A stretch of 64,000 bases of DNA from contig NZ_CP119127.1 of the NCBI RefSeq assembly GCF_030128825.1, positions 1,550,001-1,614,000 on the forward strand, in the 5' to 3' direction. This DNA is from Sphingobium sp. WTD-1. GTDB lineage: Bacteria > Pseudomonadota > Alphaproteobacteria > Sphingomonadales > Sphingomonadaceae. The notes beneath the pieces are model-generated. The model saw nothing but the letters and a program-made list of their open reading frames with translations, did no database searches and had not been told where the DNA came from. Of the stretch, positions 8,456 through 16,730 are shown one piece after another; position 1 is the stretch's first letter, and every line of letters starts with the position of its first letter. A program made the position numbers and the translations under genes.

Positions 8456-10735
8456 ATGGCGCGAGCACCGTTGAAACGACGCAAAGACAGAGGTTTGAGC
8501 GATAGAGGTGTGAGCCGTCGCACGCTGCTGGTCGGTGGCGGCGCGGCAGCCGGACTGGTTCTGGCCTGGGCCGCCTGGCCGCGCAGCTATCGGCCCAATC
8601 TCAATGTCGGGCCGGGCGAACAGGTTTTCGACGCCTTCCTCAAGATCGACCGGGCGGGGCAGGTGATCGCCATCGTGCCGCAGACCGAAATGGGGCAGGG
8701 GGTGTCCACCATCCTGCCGCAGATTTTGGCGGACGAACTGGGCGCCGACTGGCGCACGGTCGCGGTGCAGAGCGCGCCGATCAGCCCGCTCTATGCCAAC
8801 GGCCTGCTGGCGCGTGACTGGCTGGCAAGCGACTGGACCCGCGTGGCGGGCGATGCAGGCACCTGGGCGATCGACCAATATGCGACGCGCAGCGCGCTGA
8901 TGCTGACCGGGGCAGGCACGTCGGTGCCGATGTTCCATGACGCCTATCGTAGGGCGGGTGCGGCGGCGCGTGTGCTGCTGTGCAAGGCGGCGGCGGCGCG
9001 CTGGGGCGTGCCCTGGGAAAGCTGCGACATCCAGAATGGCATCATCACCGACGGCGCGGAGCGCAAGCTGCGGCTGGGCGATGTGGTGGAGGATGCCGCC
9101 GGTTTCACCCTGCCCGACATCCTGCCCTATCGACAGGGCAATGACGGCCGGCTGACCGGGCTGGATCTGCCCCGGCTCGACACCCCGTCCAAGATCGACG
9201 GCAGCCATAATTTCGCCGCCGACATCCGTTTGCCCGACATGGTCTTCGCCTCGATCCGGCAGGGGCCGATCGGCGACGCCGTGCTGAAGGATGCGCGCGA
9301 TGCCGAGGCGCAGAAGGTCACTGGCTTTCTGAAACTGGTGCGCACGGAGCGCTGGATCGCGGCGGTCGGCACAAACTGGTGGGCGGCGAACCGGGCGCTC
9401 GATCTGATCGATCCCAGCTTCACCCTGCGCGGCACGCCGGTCGACAGCGGTCGCATCGATGCTGCGTTGGAGGATGCCTTTTCCGGGGATGCCGGCCGGC
9501 GTCTCTATGTGCAGGGCGACCTGCTGCCGGTGTTCGAGAAGGCGACGATCCTGGCCAGCGAATATCAGGTCGATCCCGGCCTGCACCTGGCGCTTGAGCC
9601 GATGTGCGCGACGGCGCGGGTGACGGAGGAGGGCGCCGAAGTCTGGATGGCGACGCAGGCGCCCGCGCTGGCCCGCGCCGCGATCGCGGATGCGCTGGGC
9701 CTGTCGGACGGCGCGGTGACGCTTTACCCGCTTCATGCCGGCGGCGCGACCGGACGGCATATGGATTGGGAGGCGGGCGTGCAGGCCGCGCTGATCGCGC
9801 GCGATGTCGGCCGTCCGGTGCAACTGCTCTGGTCGCGGCTGGAGGATGTGATTCAGGATCGGCCGGGCGCCCCGGCACATGCCCGCATGGCGGCCAAGCT
9901 GGGCCGTGGTGGCATGGTAGAGGGATGGCTGGCCAAGGTGGCGGCTCCCTGCGCCATGACCCAGACCTGGTCGCGCATCGCTGGTGGCAAGCTGCCGCAT
10001 GAGGCTGCGGCCGAAGCGGGCGACAAGGCGACCCGGCTGGCCGTGGCCGGCATGGTGCCGCCCTATGCCATTCCCAATTGGGCGGTGGATCATTATCCCG
10101 CTGACGTTGGCCTGCCGCTCGGCTTCATGCGCGGCAATGCGCATCTCCATGGTGCCTTCTTCACCGAATGCTTCCTTGACGAGCTCGCCCATCTGGCGGG
10201 GATTGAGGCGATGTCCTTCCGTATCCAGATGCTGGGCGGCAACCCGCGCCTCGCCCATTGCCTCTCCACGGCAGCGGCCATGGGCGGCTGGCAGGGGGGC
10301 ATTGCCGGCAGCGGGCAGGGGATCGCCGCGCATATGATGAACGGCGCCTATGCCGCCGTGATGGTCGAGGCGGGGATCGAGGGCAATACGCTCAGCGTCC
10401 GGCGGATGGTCGCGGCAGTGGATTGCGGCGACCAGGTCAATCCCGATATCGCCCGGCAGCAGATAGAAAGCGGGCTGATCCATGGTCTCGCGCTCGCCAT
10501 GGGGGCGTCGGTGCCCTATGCCGGTGGCATGCCGACGCGCGCGATGCTGGGGCGGATGAACCTGCCGCGGCTAGGCGACATCGGAGAGGTCAGCGTGGAG
10601 CTGATCCGCAGCACGGCCGACCCGGCCGGCGTCACCGACCTAGGCGCACCGCTCGCCGCGCCGGCGATCGCCAATGCGCTCTTCACCGTCACCGGGCAGC
10701 GATTCCGCAGCCTGCCGATCATGGGGAATGGCTGA
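8456..10735 (+). CDS. Molybdopterin-dependent oxidoreductase large subunit (IorB-like)
   Basis: A 759-residue xanthine-dehydrogenase-family molybdenum-binding subunit of the isoquinoline 1-oxidoreductase beta/aldehyde dehydrogenase type. A twin-arginine signal (SRRTLLVGGGAAAG, about residues 21-35) predicts export to the periplasm after cofactor insertion. Then come VPQTEMGQGVSTILPQILADE (cofactor-binding phrase) and a C-terminal half with MRGNAHLHGAFFTECFLDELAH and IESGLIHGLALAMG. Such subunits normally pair with a small 2Fe-2S subunit (IorA), often encoded alongside. None is in this window. Its stop codon overlaps the start of hemH (TGATG), so the two are translationally coupled. The substrate is unknown. 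Confidence 0.87.
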   Translation: MARAPLKRRKDRGLSDRGVSRRTLLVGGGAAAGLVLAWAAWPRSYRPNLNVGPGEQVFDAFLKIDRAGQVIAIVPQTEMGQGVSTILPQILADELGADWRTVAVQSAPISPLYANGLLARDWLASDWTRVAGDAGTWAIDQYATRSALMLTGAGTSVPMFHDAYRRAGAAARVLLCKAAAARWGVPWESCDIQNGIITDGAERKLRLGDVVEDAAGFTLPDILPYRQGNDGRLTGLDLPRLDTPSKIDGSHNFAADIRLPDMVFASIRQGPIGDAVLKDARDAEAQKVTGFLKLVRTERWIAAVGTNWWAANRALDLIDPSFTLRGTPVDSGRIDAALEDAFSGDAGRRLYVQGDLLPVFEKATILASEYQVDPGLHLALEPMCATARVTEEGAEVWMATQAPALARAAIADALGLSDGAVTLYPLHAGGATGRHMDWEAGVQAALIARDVGRPVQLLWSRLEDVIQDRPGAPAHARMAAKLGRGGMVEGWLAKVAAPCAMTQTWSRIAGGKLPHEAAAEAGDKATRLAVAGMVPPYAIPNWAVDHYPADVGLPLGFMRGNAHLHGAFFTECFLDELAHLAGIEAMSFRIQMLGGNPRLAHCLSTAAAMGGWQGGIAGSGQGIAAHMMNGAYAAVMVEAGIEGNTLSVRRMVAAVDCGDQVNPDIARQQIESGLIHGLALAMGASVPYAGGMPTRAMLGRMNLPRLGDIGEVSVELIRSTADPAGVTDLGAPLAAPAIANALFTVTGQRFRSLPIMGNG

Positions 10736-11742
10736 TGCCTGACAGCGAAGTTGACACTCGAACGCCGTCGCGCGTCGGCGTGCTGCTGATCAATCTCGGC
10801 ACGCCGGACGCGCCCGATACCAAATCGGTGCGCCGCTATCTGGCGGAATTTCTGTCCGACCCGCGCGTGGTGGAAATTCCGCAGATCATCTGGCAACCGA
10901 TCCTGCGCGGCGCGGTGCTGACCACCCGGCCGAAAAAGTCGGCCCATGCCTATCAGCAGGTGTGGATGCCCGGCGGGTCGCCGCTGGCTGTCTATACCCG
11001 TAAGACGGCGGAGGCATTGCAGCGGGCGATGGGGCCGGACCTGATCGTCGACTGGGCGATGCGCTATGGCAATCCGTCGATCGCCAGCCGGCTCCAGGCG
11101 ATGATGGCGCAGGGGTGCGACCGCATCCTTCTGGCGCCGCTCTATCCGCAATATTCCGGCGCGACCACCGCGACTGCGCTGGACAAGGCCTTCGCCGCGC
11201 TAGCCGACATGCGGCTGCAACCGGCGATCCGCACCCTGCCGCCTTATTATGCCGATCCCCATTATATCGCCGCGTTGAAAACATCGATCGACGGACATCT
11301 GGCGCAGCTCGACTTCAGGCCCGACGCGCTGCTCGCCAGTTTTCATGGCATGCCGGAGCGGACGCTGAAGCTGGGCGATCCCTATTTTCACCAGTCGGTG
11401 GAGACGGTCCGGCTGCTCGACATGGCGATGGATCTGCCCGTTCATATGAGCTTCCAGTCGCGCTTTGGACGGGCCAAATGGCTGGAACCGGAGACAGAGG
11501 CGACGCTCACCAAATTGGTGAAGGAAGGTGTCCGGAACATTGCTGTCGTGACACCCGGATTTTCGGCAGATTGTCTGGAAACCCTAGAGGAAATCGGGCT
11601 TCGCGCGAAAGAAGTTTTTTTAGCGGAAGGTGGCGAAAAATTTGCCTTTTTGCCCTGTCTAAACGCATCCTCCGAAGCTATCACCCTCTACCAGCGGCTG
11701 GTCGGCCGCGAACTTTCAGGATGGGTGGACCAGAGGGTCTAG
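10735..11742 (+). CDS. hemH: Ferrochelatase
   Basis: A 335-residue enzyme inserting Fe2+ into protoporphyrin IX, the last step of haem synthesis. Family marks are VGVLLINLGTPDAPDTKSVRRYL at the N-terminus, LYPQYSGATTAT, ASFHGMPERTLKLGDPY with the catalytic His, FQSRFGRAKWLEP and TPGFSADCLETLEEI. The ATG shares its A with the preceding TGA. Coupling of haem synthesis to a molybdopterin enzyme is unusual and may only reflect compact packing. The last 150 bases are locally AT-richer (GAAGTTTTTTTAGCGG) than the rest. Confidence 0.96.
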   Translation: MPDSEVDTRTPSRVGVLLINLGTPDAPDTKSVRRYLAEFLSDPRVVEIPQIIWQPILRGAVLTTRPKKSAHAYQQVWMPGGSPLAVYTRKTAEALQRAMGPDLIVDWAMRYGNPSIASRLQAMMAQGCDRILLAPLYPQYSGATTATALDKAFAALADMRLQPAIRTLPPYYADPHYIAALKTSIDGHLAQLDFRPDALLASFHGMPERTLKLGDPYFHQSVETVRLLDMAMDLPVHMSFQSRFGRAKWLEPETEATLTKLVKEGVRNIAVVTPGFSADCLETLEEIGLRAKEVFLAEGGEKFAFLPCLNASSEAITLYQRLVGRELSGWVDQRV

Positions 11743-11760
11743 CACAGAGAGGACAGGCGC

Positions 11761-12483
11761 ATGTCGAGAGTAGCGATCGTGACCGGCGGAACCCGCGGTA
11801 TCGGGGAAGCCATCAGCCTGGCACTCAAGGAAATGGGATATACGGTTGCCGCCAACTATGCCGGCAACGAAGAAAAGGCCAAGGCCTTCACTGACGCCAC
11901 CGGCATCGCGACCTTCAAATGGGATGTCGGCGATCATCAGGCCTGCCTGGATGGCTGCGCTGCCGTGGCGGAAGCGCTCGGCCCGGTCGACATCGTCGTC
12001 AACAATGCGGGCATCACCCGTGACGGCGTGCTCGCCAAGATGAGCTTCGACGACTGGAACGAAGTCATGCGGATCAACCTGGGCGGTTGCTTCAACATGG
12101 CCAAGGCGACCTTTGGCGGCATGCGCGAGCGCGGCTGGGGCCGCTTCGTCAATATCGGTTCGATCAACGGCCAGGCCGGCCAATATGGCCAGGTCAACTA
12201 TGCCGCTGCCAAGTCGGGCATCCATGGCTTCACCAAGGCTCTGGCGCAGGAAGGCGCGAAGTTCGGCATCACCGTCAACGCGATCGCGCCCGGCTATATC
12301 GACACCGACATGGTTGCCGCCGTGCCGGCACCGGTGCTGGAAAAGATCGTCGCCAAGATCCCGGTCGGCCGTTTGGGTCAGGCGCATGAGATCGCCCGTG
12401 GCGTTGCCTTCTTCTGCAGCGACGAGGGCGGCTTCGTGACCGGCAGCACGCTGTCGATCAACGGCGGCCAGCACATGTATTGA
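11761..12483 (+). CDS. phaB: Acetoacetyl-CoA reductase (NADPH)
   Basis: A 240-residue short-chain dehydrogenase that reduces acetoacetyl-CoA to (R)-3-hydroxybutyryl-CoA for polyhydroxyalkanoate synthesis. It has the nucleotide-binding TGGTRGIGEAIS at residues 9-20, NNAGITRD, and the catalytic Ser-Tyr-Lys arrangement NIGSINGQAGQYGQ...NYAAAKSG. The C-terminus GSTLSINGGQHMY is the PhaB signature ending. No phaA or phaC is adjacent. A small ribbon-helix-helix gene follows with its ATG overlapping the PhaB stop. Confidence 0.93.
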   Translation: MSRVAIVTGGTRGIGEAISLALKEMGYTVAANYAGNEEKAKAFTDATGIATFKWDVGDHQACLDGCAAVAEALGPVDIVVNNAGITRDGVLAKMSFDDWNEVMRINLGGCFNMAKATFGGMRERGWGRFVNIGSINGQAGQYGQVNYAAAKSGIHGFTKALAQEGAKFGITVNAIAPGYIDTDMVAAVPAPVLEKIVAKIPVGRLGQAHEIARGVAFFCSDEGGFVTGSTLSINGGQHMY

Positions 12484-12773
12484 TGGCCAAGGGCGATGCT
12501 TCCGATGGCGCAGCCGCGTCCGGGGCGTCGCCCTTTGCCCCTCCGGTCAAGCGCAGCGTGACCATTGCCGGGCACCAGACCGCGATCAGCCTGGAGCCGA
12601 TTTTCTGGCAGGCGCTGCGCGACGCCGCTGGGGAGGCCGAATTGCCGATCAATGCGCTGATCGCCCGGATCGATGTGGCGCGGATAGCGGCGGACGATCC
12701 GCCCAATCTGGCCAGTGCCATACGCTGCTGGCTGTTTGCCCGGACGATGCTGACGGATTCCCCCGACGCCTGA
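12483..12773 (+). CDS. Ribbon-helix-helix domain protein
   Basis: A 96-residue protein whose middle (PPVKRSVTIAGHQTAISLEPIFWQALRDAAGEAELPINALIARID) matches the RHH_4 type of ribbon-helix-helix domain. This fold is used for DNA binding or as a small scaffold. The ATG at 12483 overlaps the phaB stop (TGATG). A TTG in frame directly before it is a less likely start. Coupling to phaB suggests, but does not prove, a role in PHA regulation. Confidence 0.8.
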   Translation: MAKGDASDGAAASGASPFAPPVKRSVTIAGHQTAISLEPIFWQALRDAAGEAELPINALIARIDVARIAADDPPNLASAIRCWLFARTMLTDSPDA

Positions 12774-12850
12774 CTGTCTCTGTTGCCATTCCTGCATTGC
12801 TATAGCGTTTCTTCCGGGCTTCTGCGCCGGGGCGAAATGCGCTAGGGGCC

Positions 12851-12871
12851 TGCGAATGAAATTGATTCGCA
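12851..12871. promoter_or_regulatory. Fur-box-like palindrome upstream of tonB
   Basis: TGCGAAT and ATTCGCA form a perfect 7-bp inverted repeat around GAAATTG, 21 bp in all. This is the same 7-7-7 layout as the classical 21-bp Fur box (TGATAAT, GATAATC, ATTATCA), with AT-to-CG changes in the arms. It lies 50 bp in front of the tonB start, and the downstream pair is an iron-linked pair. Fur or another iron regulator is the inferred binder. Confidence 0.5.
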
Positions 12872-12920
12872 TTAGGGTCCGCTGTATCGCGATCCTAGGC
12901 TGACGGATGGAGGACAGGCA

Positions 12921-13688
12921 ATGCTGCAGGCGGCACAGGGCAGGGCGGAGGTCTATGCGACCGATTTCGCCGATGTCGGTGACGATCGTCCGATGCCCGT
13001 TGCCAGCGGGCGTGCCATCGCTGTTCCAGTCGAACGCTATGGCGCCCGGCGCGGTCCGAACCTGCCCGCCATTGCCGCCATCCTGGTCGTGCATGCGCTG
13101 CTGATCGGCGCGCTGATCCAGGTGCGCAATCATGTCGTCCGGGCCGAAGAGGCGAAGCTGACGGTGGTGAACCTGTCGCCACCCCCGCCACCGCCCGCCG
13201 CCGAAGCGCCTCCGCCGCCGCCATCCCAGCCCCAGGTCGTGGCGCCGCCGCCGATCATCCAGACGCCGGTGCCGCCGGTGCAGATCGCCACCACGCCCGA
13301 TCCGGTCCCCGTGCCATCGCCGGTCGCGGTGTCGGCTCCGCCATCGCCGCCGGCACCCGCCGCGCCGGTCATGGCTGCCGCGGCGCCCTCGGTCGTGCAG
13401 GTCGGCGATATCGGCGCGCAGATGGTGTCGGGCAAGCCGCCCCGCTATCCGATCGACAGCCGGCGCAAGCGCGAGCAGGGCACGGTCGTGCTGGCGCTGG
13501 TGGTCGGCACCGATGGCGGCGTGGAGAGCATCGGCATCGCCCGCAGCAGCGGCTTCGCGCGACTGGATGATGCCGCGCGCGATGCGGTCAAGCATTGGCG
13601 CTGGCGCCCGATCATCCATGACGGTCAGGCCGTGCGGGTGAAGGGCGTGGTCGAAATCCCCTTCGTCATCCGCACCGACAAGGCCTGA
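12921..13688 (+). CDS. tonB: Energy transducer TonB
   Basis: A 255-residue periplasm-spanning protein that passes proton-motive energy from ExbB/ExbD to outer-membrane receptors. A cytoplasmic N-terminus of about 45 residues precedes one membrane helix (LPAIAAILVVHALLIGALI). A Pro-rich spacer of about 80 residues follows, then the TonB C-terminal domain (YPIDSRRKREQGTVVLALVVGTDG...IARSSGFARLDDAARDAVKHWRW). exbB and exbD are not nearby. The gene lies behind a Fur-box-like palindrome and in front of a PiuC-type gene. Its clients could include the two receptors at 50-56 kb. Confidence 0.92.
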   Translation: MLQAAQGRAEVYATDFADVGDDRPMPVASGRAIAVPVERYGARRGPNLPAIAAILVVHALLIGALIQVRNHVVRAEEAKLTVVNLSPPPPPPAAEAPPPPPSQPQVVAPPPIIQTPVPPVQIATTPDPVPVPSPVAVSAPPSPPAPAAPVMAAAAPSVVQVGDIGAQMVSGKPPRYPIDSRRKREQGTVVLALVVGTDGGVESIGIARSSGFARLDDAARDAVKHWRWRPIIHDGQAVRVKGVVEIPFVIRTDKA

Positions 13689-13709
13689 CAGACAGGGCCT
13701 GACAGACAG
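13682..13709 (+). repeat. Perfect 14-bp tandem repeat spanning the tonB stop codon
   Basis: GGCCTGACAGACAG occurs twice back to back (13682-13695 and 13696-13709). The tonB stop TGA is in the first copy. This looks like a recent tandem duplication that left the reading frame intact because the stop is in copy one. Confidence 0.8.
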
Positions 13710-13771
13710 CGCCTCACCGGCGCGCCTTGCGCGACCGCAAGCCCAGGCCATCCCGCCCCGGAGTATCCTTC

Positions 13772-14455
13772 ATGCTGATCGTCATTCCCGACCTGATCGA
13801 CGCCGCCGGCGTCGCCCACATCCGCGCGCTGATCGATGCGGCGCAATGGGTCGATGGCAATGTCACCTCCGGCCATCAGTCGGCGCTGGCCAAGCGCAAC
13901 CTGCAATTGCCCGAAAGCGCGCCGGAAGCGCGCCAGGCGGGGCAGATGATCCTCGATGCGCTCGGCCGCTCGCCCCTGTTCATCGCCGCCGCACTGCCGC
14001 TCAAGATCTTTCCGCCCCTGTTCAACAGCTATGCCGGCGGGCAGGCGTTCGGCACCCATGTCGACAATGCCGTGCGCATTCAGGCCGGCACCGGTTTTCG
14101 CGTCCGATCCGACCTGTCGATCACCGTCTTCCTGGAAGAGCCGGAAAGCTATGAAGGCGGCGAACTGACGATCGAGACCAATTTCGGCGTGCAGCAGGTG
14201 AAGCTGCCGGCGGGGCAGGCGGTGCTCTATCCTTCGTCCTCGCTGCATCGGGTCGAACCGGTGACGCAGGGCCGGCGCGTCGCCAGCTTCTTCTGGATGC
14301 AGTCCATGATCCGCGACGATGCCGCGCGCCAGATGCTGTTCGATCTCGACAGTTCGATCCAGCAACTGGCGCTTGATCGCGGCCATGACGATGCGCAGGT
14401 GATCCGCCTGACCGGCGTCTATCATAATCTGCTGCGCCGCTGGGCGGACGCCTGA
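13772..14455 (+). CDS. piuC: Fe2+-dependent PKHD-type dioxygenase, PiuC/YbiX family
   Basis: A 227-residue 2-oxoglutarate/Fe(II) dioxygenase of the PKHD hydroxylase group, usually encoded next to siderophore receptors or tonB. The ATG at 13772 is chosen because the family starts right at MLIVIPDLI and total length matches (about 226). Iron ligands are visible in FGTHVDNAV (His and Asp) and [10 protein letters not shown] (His), with an Arg shortly after (QGRRVASFF) for 2-oxoglutarate. The exact reaction is not established. The gene follows tonB by 83 bp, in line with iron-regulated co-expression. Confidence 0.9.
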   Translation: MLIVIPDLIDAAGVAHIRALIDAAQWVDGNVTSGHQSALAKRNLQLPESAPEARQAGQMILDALGRSPLFIAAALPLKIFPPLFNSYAGGQAFGTHVDNAVRIQAGTGFRVRSDLSITVFLEEPESYEGGELTIETNFGVQQVKLPAGQAVLYPSSSLHRVEPVTQGRRVASFFWMQSMIRDDAARQMLFDLDSSIQQLALDRGHDDAQVIRLTGVYHNLLRRWADA

Positions 14456-14490
14456 GCGCTGCCTGACCGACATGTCACGCGCATTCTGAC

Positions 14491-14523
14491 GCGACAGTGA
14501 CGCGACATGAAAGCGACGCCCGC
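14491..14523. repeat. 11-bp-phased GCGACA array, copy A (three units)
   Basis: GCGACA starts at 14491 and 14502 and GCGACG at 14513, exactly 11 bp apart. Read on the other strand this is TGTCGC-N5 repeated. The 11-bp period puts each unit on the same face of the helix. The layout is that of operators bound by OmpR/PhoB-type regulators (Pho boxes are 7+4 direct repeats). A second, longer array is at 59156. Confidence 0.55.
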
Positions 14524-14717
14524 GCAACAATGAGGGGCGGGCGCAGGCGGCAAGTAAGGAACAACACTCGGCATCGCGCCGACTGAAGCAGAAAGGAGCG
14601 GTGTAGGACATGATGCCGTTGCGCGCAGCTCTGCGTGGCGTTGGCCTGCCCGAATAGGGGCAATCGCTGCAGTCTGCTCATGCTAACGTCCTTCCGCAAA
14701 GCGGACCTGGCCGTTTC

Positions 14718-14803
14718 CGTCATCCCGGACTTGGTCCGGGATGCATTCAGCGTTTCCTCTCCATCCTTGCGCAGAATGGATCCTGACTTGCGTCAGGATG
14801 ACG
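14718..14803. repeat. REP-like double-hairpin intergenic repeat
   Basis: The ends CGTCATCC (14718) and GGATGACG (14803) are inverted. Inside are two perfect hairpins: CATCCCGGAC-TTG-GTCCGGGATG (14721-14743) and ATCCTGAC-TTGC-GTCAGGAT (14780-14799). Elements with these words (CATCCCGGACTTG..., ...TGCGTCAGGATGAC) recur in intergenic DNA of many alphaproteobacteria, from memory. The element is probably mobilised or shaped by a REP-associated process. It marks the left border of the low-GC patch. Confidence 0.75.
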
Positions 14804-14900
14804 CCCGTGGCGATTGGCAGGTTTCGACCACAATATGCCGTTGCACGGACAGGAATGCAGTCCTGATTGCAGACGTTCCCGAACGCGGTATGTTTCGATT

Positions 14901-15212
14901 ATGCCTGCCGCTCATCCTCCGGTTTTGCCTGCGTCCCCAGCGCCAATTAATGATGTTGAGGCACGACTCATCACGGAAACAATCAGACGCTTCTTTGGCG
15001 ACGACGCCGTAGTGCGCAACTACGGTCCCGACCCTGCTCGACTGGCTCTTCATGTGGAAGCGAACCGCGATATTGGCATGGCGGAGTATGACTGCCTGGG
15101 CGAGCTAATGGCGCGAATTGACCGTAATCAGATCAGCCTTGATGTCACACGACGCGGCACGCGTGTTTTCGGCAACGCCAAGCTGGCTTATCGGCAGGGC
15201 ACCATCCTTTGA
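14901..15212 (+). CDS. Hypothetical protein in the low-GC patch
   Basis: A 103-residue protein starting at ATG 14901. I do not recognise a family. The N-terminal 18 residues are Pro/Ala-rich. The rest alternates acidic helices (VEARLITETIRRFFGDDAVVRNYG) with a basic C-terminus (RNQISLDVTRRGTRVFGNAKLAYRQGTIL). It is small, soluble and lacks a signal peptide. No good Shine-Dalgarno sequence is visible and base composition differs from flanking housekeeping genes, so it could be acquired or decaying. Confidence 0.5.
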   Translation: MPAAHPPVLPASPAPINDVEARLITETIRRFFGDDAVVRNYGPDPARLALHVEANRDIGMAEYDCLGELMARIDRNQISLDVTRRGTRVFGNAKLAYRQGTIL

Positions 15213-15341
15213 AATTCAGCCGGTCGGCAGACGACCATTTGGAGACACTCATCCGCTAATTTTTCCTTCTCAGGTGCAGACCGACCGGTTTTGGGCGAGC
15301 GCAGGATTGTGTTTCGAGAGTGCCTCGCACCTGCCTTGCGC

Positions 15342-16634
15342 TTAAGACCCTGTCGATGCGCCTCGATCTGGATTGTTTCCCACCGCCGCGCGCAGATATC
15401 TGGGTGCAGTTCCTCGGGAAGGTGGAGCAAGCACAAAACGGGGGTAGAAAAGAAGCAATCCCGTATTTGGAAGTGTTACGGATTGTACACCACCAGATTG
15501 CTCTGTTCGTGCGGCATTTCCAATGCCGGTCAAGGTGCCCAAGCCGTAATCACGTACAACATTGCTGAACAGGACGGCTGATGAGTAGGTCAGTGGACCT
15601 ATCAGAACTTCTACTTTCCCATTGAAATGCAGCGGTTCATTCAGGGCTGGATCGGTCGCGGTAGCGATTTCGCCCGTCGACAGGGAGCCGTCGCGCTCCC
15701 GCTTAACGTAAGTCGATCCCTGTTTGTAGGGTTTGGTCGCAATGTAGTGGAGAATGCCCTCTTTCCACATATCGTCATCGCCGCCGCTATTGGCACTGAC
15801 GTCAATGATAAGCTGCTGAGCCGAGGTCGCCTTGATCCGCGCAAAACAGTCATGCGTAAATTGAAAAAACTGCGATTTATCCTGCCATGCGAACGACGCA
15901 ATCGTCAGTTTTGCAGTGTGATCAGCCTTGATATCGCAGGAGAATAGCCGCTCGAAGCTTTGTTCCTGCTGGAGGATTGCCGGCAGCACATGTTCCGCCA
16001 TGATCCGATGCGGCGTTTGAGAGCCCGCAAATCGAAGATCGTAAAAAGATGGCCTTCCATAAAGTTGAGCGAAGCCAAGCCACCACCGCTGTGAAAGCAA
16101 TGCTGCTCGAAATGCCGGCGTATCTCCATGCATTCGCGCCAGCAGCGTGCGTCCGATGCCATGAGCATCTTGACCATTTATCCAGGTGATCCTCCGTCCA
16201 GCAAACGGCGTCGCCGCTCCGCCCAGCTTAGCGGTAACAACCGGATAACCTCGCCCGTCAAGTTCAACCTCGAAAGGGAAAAAGCCAACTCCCTGGCGCA
16301 CATCGTCTGTGGTCTGTGCTCGCCAGTTCGGCAAGCTGATGAACAAGTGACCGTCCGCGAGCAGAGGGTTCAGTTGGGCCATGACTGCCCAGGCTTCGCC
16401 CTGCGACATGCGATGAGAGAGCTGGGTCCGTATCGAAGCTACGGCAGTCTGCAGTCGCTTGCGAGATACCGAATGTTCAAGTCGCGGGTGCTGTCGCTCA
16501 ATCGTGTCGATCGCAAAGTGCAAATCGGCCTGTAGAGCCGACGGCTCGAATGATTGCGGTTCTGCTGCCAAGCCGTTGGCGGGAAACATGCACAGAGCCG
16601 CCACGATCGCAGACAGAAAGTTGGAACGATTCAC
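15342..16634 (-). CDS. S41-family peptidase-like secreted protein
   Basis: A 430-residue protein with a signal peptide (NRSNFLSAIVAALCMFPANGLAAEP). The GTG at 16634 is chosen because GAGGAAGG sits about six bases upstream and the signal peptide follows at once. An ATG at 16679 is possible. The N-terminal helical region (FAIDTIERQHPRLE) and C-terminal fold match tail-specific (S41) peptidases. The phrase IDVSANSGGDDDMWKEGIL replaces the usual DLRxNxGG strand, and GPLTYSSAVLFSNVVRDY carries the nucleophile serine. It is probably periplasmic or exported. It is divergent from an ArsR-type regulator, with a perfect palindrome between. Confidence 0.75.
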   Translation of the reverse strand: MNRSNFLSAIVAALCMFPANGLAAEPQSFEPSALQADLHFAIDTIERQHPRLEHSVSRKRLQTAVASIRTQLSHRMSQGEAWAVMAQLNPLLADGHLFISLPNWRAQTTDDVRQGVGFFPFEVELDGRGYPVVTAKLGGAATPFAGRRITWINGQDAHGIGRTLLARMHGDTPAFRAALLSQRWWLGFAQLYGRPSFYDLRFAGSQTPHRIMAEHVLPAILQQEQSFERLFSCDIKADHTAKLTIASFAWQDKSQFFQFTHDCFARIKATSAQQLIIDVSANSGGDDDMWKEGILHYIATKPYKQGSTYVKRERDGSLSTGEIATATDPALNEPLHFNGKVEVLIGPLTYSSAVLFSNVVRDYGLGTLTGIGNAARTEQSGGVQSVTLPNTGLLLFYPRFVLAPPSRGTAPRYLRAAVGNNPDRGASTGS

Positions 16635-16689
16635 GATTGGCCTTCCTCTTCTCCAGCCTCGCAAATGACGGGCTTCCATTGAACGATTC

Positions 16690-16716
16690 GTTGAAATATA
16701 TGACCCATATTTCAAC
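16690..16716. promoter_or_regulatory. Perfect 10-bp inverted repeat between the S41 gene and its regulator
   Basis: GTTGAAATAT (16690-16699), seven bases, ATATTTCAAC (16707-16716). The right arm ends 14 bp before the regulator's ATG and the left arm is 56 bp upstream of the peptidase start. A dimeric winged-helix protein binding here could shut off both genes, including its own. Confidence 0.65.
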
Positions 16717-16730
16717 AGGAGTCCATTGGG

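Larger units (their letters stand above)
14456..14900. other. Gene-poor stretch with repeat array and REP-like element
   Basis: This 445-base gap contains the 11-bp-phased GCGACA array, a possible 15-codon reading frame at 14610-14657 with AGGAG upstream (not supported otherwise), and a REP-like double hairpin. It marks the change from the tonB/piuC block to a lower-GC patch. I see no convincing protein gene in it. Confidence 0.6.

Noticed and set aside
7820..10483. Very long leftward reading frame (887 codons) opposite the molybdopterin subunit gene
   Set aside because: It is a shadow of the real gene in GC-rich DNA. Its translation is Arg/His/Ala-rich without any fold, and the plus-strand gene is clearly genuine.
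14610..14657. 15-codon frame with AGGAG upstream, near array A
   Set aside because: Too short to support without conservation, and the spacing to AGGAG is long. It could be a leader peptide but nothing else favours it.
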